In this document: one piece after another, positions 61,322 to 64,000 of the stretch
Position numbering within the stretch: position 1 is the stretch's first letter
Layout: each line of letters starts with the position of its first letter
NCBI RefSeq assembly: GCF_003258355.1
Contig: NZ_QKPO01000003.1
Coordinates: forward strand, 248,001 to 312,000
Source: Confluentibacter sediminis
GTDB taxonomy: Bacteria > Bacteroidota > Bacteroidia > Flavobacteriales > Flavobacteriaceae
Direction of reading: 5' to 3'
Length of the DNA stretch: 64,000 nucleotides
Position numbers and translations under genes: made by a program
The notes under the pieces: generated by a model
The model's input: only the letters and a program-made list of their open reading frames with translations
Databases searched by the model: none
Told to the model about the DNA's origin: nothing

Positions 61322-63673
61322 AACTACAAGTAATGTGACTAATAATGCTCCAACACCTGCCATACAAAATATCCACCATGATAAGTTTGTATGGTATGAA
61401 TAATTATGTAACCACTTATCCATAAAATAATAAGCGATGGGTATGGCTATAAAGCAAGACACAAAAACCAACCAAATAAATTCTCTTGATAACATTTTCC
61501 AAAGCGTCATTATAGACGCACCAAGTACTTTTCTTATACCAATCTCCTTTGTTCGTTGTTCTGCCATATAGGATGCCAAACCAAACAAACCCAAACATGA
61601 AATAAAAATGGCAAGTATCGATAAAAGTGTTACCAACTGACTCATGCGTTTTTCATTACCAAATTTTTTAGCATAAGCTTCGTCTACAAACTTCGGTTCA
61701 AAAGGTCGTGATGGATTATATTTTTTAAATACCGACTCTATTTTAGCTAAAGATTCCTTTACACTTTTTTCTGGGTTTAACTTTATAAGAAATTCATTTA
61801 ATTGATCATCTGCTTTTGTGTTAGCAAAAATGTATGGTTTCACTGGTTCATAAGGAGATTCGATCAATATATCTTCAACAACACCTACAATTGTAATAAC
61901 TGATGTTGGTTCACCTGGGTTTCTTAATTTTTTACCAACAGGGTCTTTTAAACCCATAAAAGCAACAGCTGATTCATTTAAAATAAGTTGAATTGAATCG
62001 GCTCCAAATCTTTTTGAAAAATCACGCCCGTCTTTTACCTTCCAACCAATTGTTTTACCATAATTATAATTAACACTTCCAATATGAAAATTCCCCATCA
62101 AATTAGAATCTTTTCCATCCCAATCAAAACCACCAAAAATCATCCATTCATTAGTTATTAAATTCTGAGATTCTGCAATGTCTATGATTGCTCCATTATT
62201 AATTAATGTTTCCCTGATAGCTTCTATATCTCGATGTGTTTCTTTCGTAGTTGAAACAGTAATCAATGCATTTTTATCATAACCCATGGGTCTGTTTTCT
62301 GCATGTTTTATTTGCTGAAACACCACAATGGTTCCAATAATTAATATAATGGAAACTGTAAATTGAGATACCACTAATACTTGTCTAGGCAGTAATGCCT
62401 TTTGTCCTGTTTTAAAAACCCCTTTTAGCACCTCAACAACTTTAAAAGAAGATAAATAAAGTGCTGGATATAAACCAGCTAAAGTGCCTATAAATAAACT
62501 GTAAAAGATTCCAAAAACCCAAAATATTAAATTGCTCCAAGGCATAGTAATATGAGAATTCATAATGCTATTAAAATAAGGCAGCATTAGGAATACTAAT
62601 AAGGTAGAAAAAATAAACGCAATGATAGACACTAAAATAGATTCACTAAAAAATTGACTTATTAATTGATATCTATTAGAGCCTATAGCTTTGCGTACTC
62701 CTACTTCTTTAGCTCTTTTCTCTGAACGCGCCGTACTCAAGTTTATAAAATTAATACAAGCTAAAAGCAATACAAAAAAACCAATAATACCAAATAACCA
62801 TACATCATCGATGCGGCCACCAACATTCACTCCATTTTCAAACTCACTATACAAATGCCATTTAGACATGGGATGTAAAAAAACTTTTGGATTGTAATCT
62901 CTTTTAACATCTTCTGTACCATTATCTATTATTATATTTTCAATTTTAGAAGACACTTTATCAATATTGGTGTTTTCAGAAAGTTGTACATAGGTTCGTG
63001 TATTTCCTCCTGCAAACCAAGGATTCGAACTTTCCAATAGTTCTTTAACATACCAATTTTGACTTACATATAAAGCCCATGGTAAAATAAATCCTAGCTC
63101 TTTAAATGAAGAACTCTTTGGTAAATCTTTATAAACGCCTGTAACCTTAACATCATTTTCATCATTTAACCTTAAAGTTTTCCCCATGGGGTCTTGATTT
63201 CCAAAAATAATTTCTGAAACCGATTGAGATAATAAGATTGAATTCATTTCTTTTAAACCATTTCGTGAACCTCTAACCATATTAAGACTAAGCATTTCTG
63301 CAATTTCGGGTTCAAAATAACTTCCCTTATTAACAAATATCTTACCTTCAAAATCTAAGTTTTGTTCCGAATTCCATGTGCCTTGTGCCGTATATTTAAA
63401 ATCACTACCAAATTTGTTTCGTAAACCCTCACTCATAATTGTAGCAACAGATTCCCATGTATCAGTAACGCCATTAAGTGTTTGATGATGCATGACTTGA
63501 GCGATCCTATCATAATTATCATGATTCTTATTAAACGACAACTCACTATAAATCCAAAGGCCAATAATTAGTGCTACCGCCATACCAACCGCAAGACCAC
63601 CAATATTAATCACACTAAGGACTTTATGCTTCCATAAATTCCGCCACGCTATTTTAAAATAATTCCTTAGCAT
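61262..63673 (-). CDS. FtsX/MacB-type ABC transporter permease
   Basis: This 803-residue protein has an N-terminal helix (NYFKIAWRNLWKHKVLSVIN, GGLAVGMAVALIIGLWIY), a periplasmic MacB_PCD domain, a first FtsX domain (about 280-425, RSEKRAKEVGVRKAIGSNRY), a second periplasmic domain and a second FtsX domain (about 690-803, MAEQRTKEIGIRKVLGASIM). This double-FtsX form is common in Bacteroidota and works with a separate ATPase. The final 74 bases of gene and spacer are repeated exactly at the end of the next permease gene. Confidence 0.93.
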   Translation of the reverse strand: MLRNYFKIAWRNLWKHKVLSVINIGGLAVGMAVALIIGLWIYSELSFNKNHDNYDRIAQVMHHQTLNGVTDTWESVATIMSEGLRNKFGSDFKYTAQGTWNSEQNLDFEGKIFVNKGSYFEPEIAEMLSLNMVRGSRNGLKEMNSILLSQSVSEIIFGNQDPMGKTLRLNDENDVKVTGVYKDLPKSSSFKELGFILPWALYVSQNWYVKELLESSNPWFAGGNTRTYVQLSENTNIDKVSSKIENIIIDNGTEDVKRDYNPKVFLHPMSKWHLYSEFENGVNVGGRIDDVWLFGIIGFFVLLLACINFINLSTARSEKRAKEVGVRKAIGSNRYQLISQFFSESILVSIIAFIFSTLLVFLMLPYFNSIMNSHITMPWSNLIFWVFGIFYSLFIGTLAGLYPALYLSSFKVVEVLKGVFKTGQKALLPRQVLVVSQFTVSIILIIGTIVVFQQIKHAENRPMGYDKNALITVSTTKETHRDIEAIRETLINNGAIIDIAESQNLITNEWMIFGGFDWDGKDSNLMGNFHIGSVNYNYGKTIGWKVKDGRDFSKRFGADSIQLILNESAVAFMGLKDPVGKKLRNPGEPTSVITIVGVVEDILIESPYEPVKPYIFANTKADDQLNEFLIKLNPEKSVKESLAKIESVFKKYNPSRPFEPKFVDEAYAKKFGNEKRMSQLVTLLSILAIFISCLGLFGLASYMAEQRTKEIGIRKVLGASIMTLWKMLSREFIWLVFVSCFIAIPIAYYFMDKWLHNYSYHTNLSWWIFCMAGVGALLVTLLVVSFQSIKAATANPIKSLRTE

Positions 63674-63744
63674 AATTTTTATTTTTATTCGGTTCTTAAA
63701 CTTTTTATAGGATTAGCTGTTGCCGCTTTAATAGACTGAAAACT
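63671..63744. repeat. 74-bp exact repeat at permease gene ends, copy 2
   Basis: Identical to 61248-61321. The identity ends within the coding region, where the two permeases begin to differ. Confidence 0.85.
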
Positions 63745-64000
63745 GATGGTGATGATGGTGATACTAATAGCGCCTGCCCCAGCCAATAAGAAAATCCACC
63801 AAGAGATATCGGTTCTGTAAGTGAACTTTTGAATCCATTGATTCATAAAATAATAGGCTAATGGCGATGCGATAGCTATTGAAATAACCACCAATACTAA
63901 AAAATCTTTAGATAATAACTTCCATAGATTTAGTATGGACGCACCTAGTACTTTTCTAACACCAATTTCTTTGGTACGTTGCTCTGCCACAAAAGACGCC
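63685..64000 (-). CDS. Second FtsX/MacB-type permease, C-terminal part (5' end outside window)
   Basis: The frame is open to the window edge (ASFVAEQRTKEIGVRKVLGA at the edge), so the gene continues beyond 64000. It shows the last FtsX domain with helices VLVVISIAIASPLAYYF and WWIFLLAGAGAISITIITIS, and ends FQSIKAATANPIKSLRTE exactly as the neighbouring permease does. It is a tandem paralogue whose stop lies 11 bases before the next start. Confidence 0.9.
   Translation of the reverse strand, partial: ASFVAEQRTKEIGVRKVLGASILNLWKLLSKDFLVLVVISIAIASPLAYYFMNQWIQKFTYRTDISWWIFLLAGAGAISITIITISFQSIKAATANPIKSLRTE

Overview
The window comes from an AT-rich, marine-type flavobacterium (Bacteroidota). 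The evidence is two SusC/SusD outer-membrane glycan importers, a FecR/ECF-sigma pair, Bacteroidota lipoprotein signal peptides, domains such as DUF4959/DUF5000/DUF4998, and promoters of the TTG-N19-TAnnTTTG type. Most of it (about 0.5-47 kb) is one large glycan-utilisation locus built around exo-acting alpha-mannosidases: seven GH92 enzymes, one intact GH125 and one internally deleted GH125. No endo-mannanase (GH76, GH99) is visible.

Layout. 1-347: end of a LacI/GntR-type regulator. 510-9990 (minus): SusC1-SusD1, two surface glycan-binding lipoproteins and an unrecognised exported barrel protein. 10801-23353 (plus): secreted peptidase of the basic-secretory-protein family, LacZ-type GH2 beta-galactosidase, GH92, PhoA-type alkaline phosphatase, GH92, GH92. 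23437-24017: decayed IS200/IS605 element and a truncated lipoprotein. 24027-35004 (minus): GH78-like enzyme, ROK sugar kinase, esterase remnant, GH92, deleted GH125, LacI regulator, broken sugar-permease gene, GH92. 35005-36380: gene relics. 36381-45625 (minus): O-acetylesterase, GH43, GH92, GH92, GH125. 46266-54188 (minus): FecR, SusC2, SusD2, DUF3863-like protein, with the ECF sigma gene divergent at 54316. 55215-58802: siderophore-type TonB receptor and a frameshifted PepSY membrane protein. 59162-64000 (minus): TolC-family protein, ABC ATPase and two FtsX/MacB-type permeases, the last cut by the window edge.

How the genes may work together (inference). Surface lipoproteins and SusCD capture and import a decorated alpha-mannan or high-mannose glycoprotein glycan. 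O-acetylesterase, GH43, GH2 and GH78-like enzymes remove side groups, alkaline phosphatase removes phosphate, GH92 and GH125 strip mannose, and the ROK kinase phosphorylates the hexose. Four of the seven GH92 proteins carry Gln where the family's general acid Glu sits in the NEP motif. That substitution was described in a GH92 acting on mannose-1-phosphate linkages, and with the adjacent phosphatase it points to phosphorylated mannan.

Two regulatory signatures run through the locus. Four minus-strand promoters share a TAnnTTTG-like box followed, after exactly 18 bases, by 10-bp direct repeats of ACTATCCTGC (plus-strand reading). Two of these lie in a duplicated module of about 265 bp. Separately, three LacI-type operators of a common design lie before the plus-strand cluster, before the deleted-GH125 operon and before the broken permease gene. 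The locus is also eroding: at least seven gene relics are recognisable.
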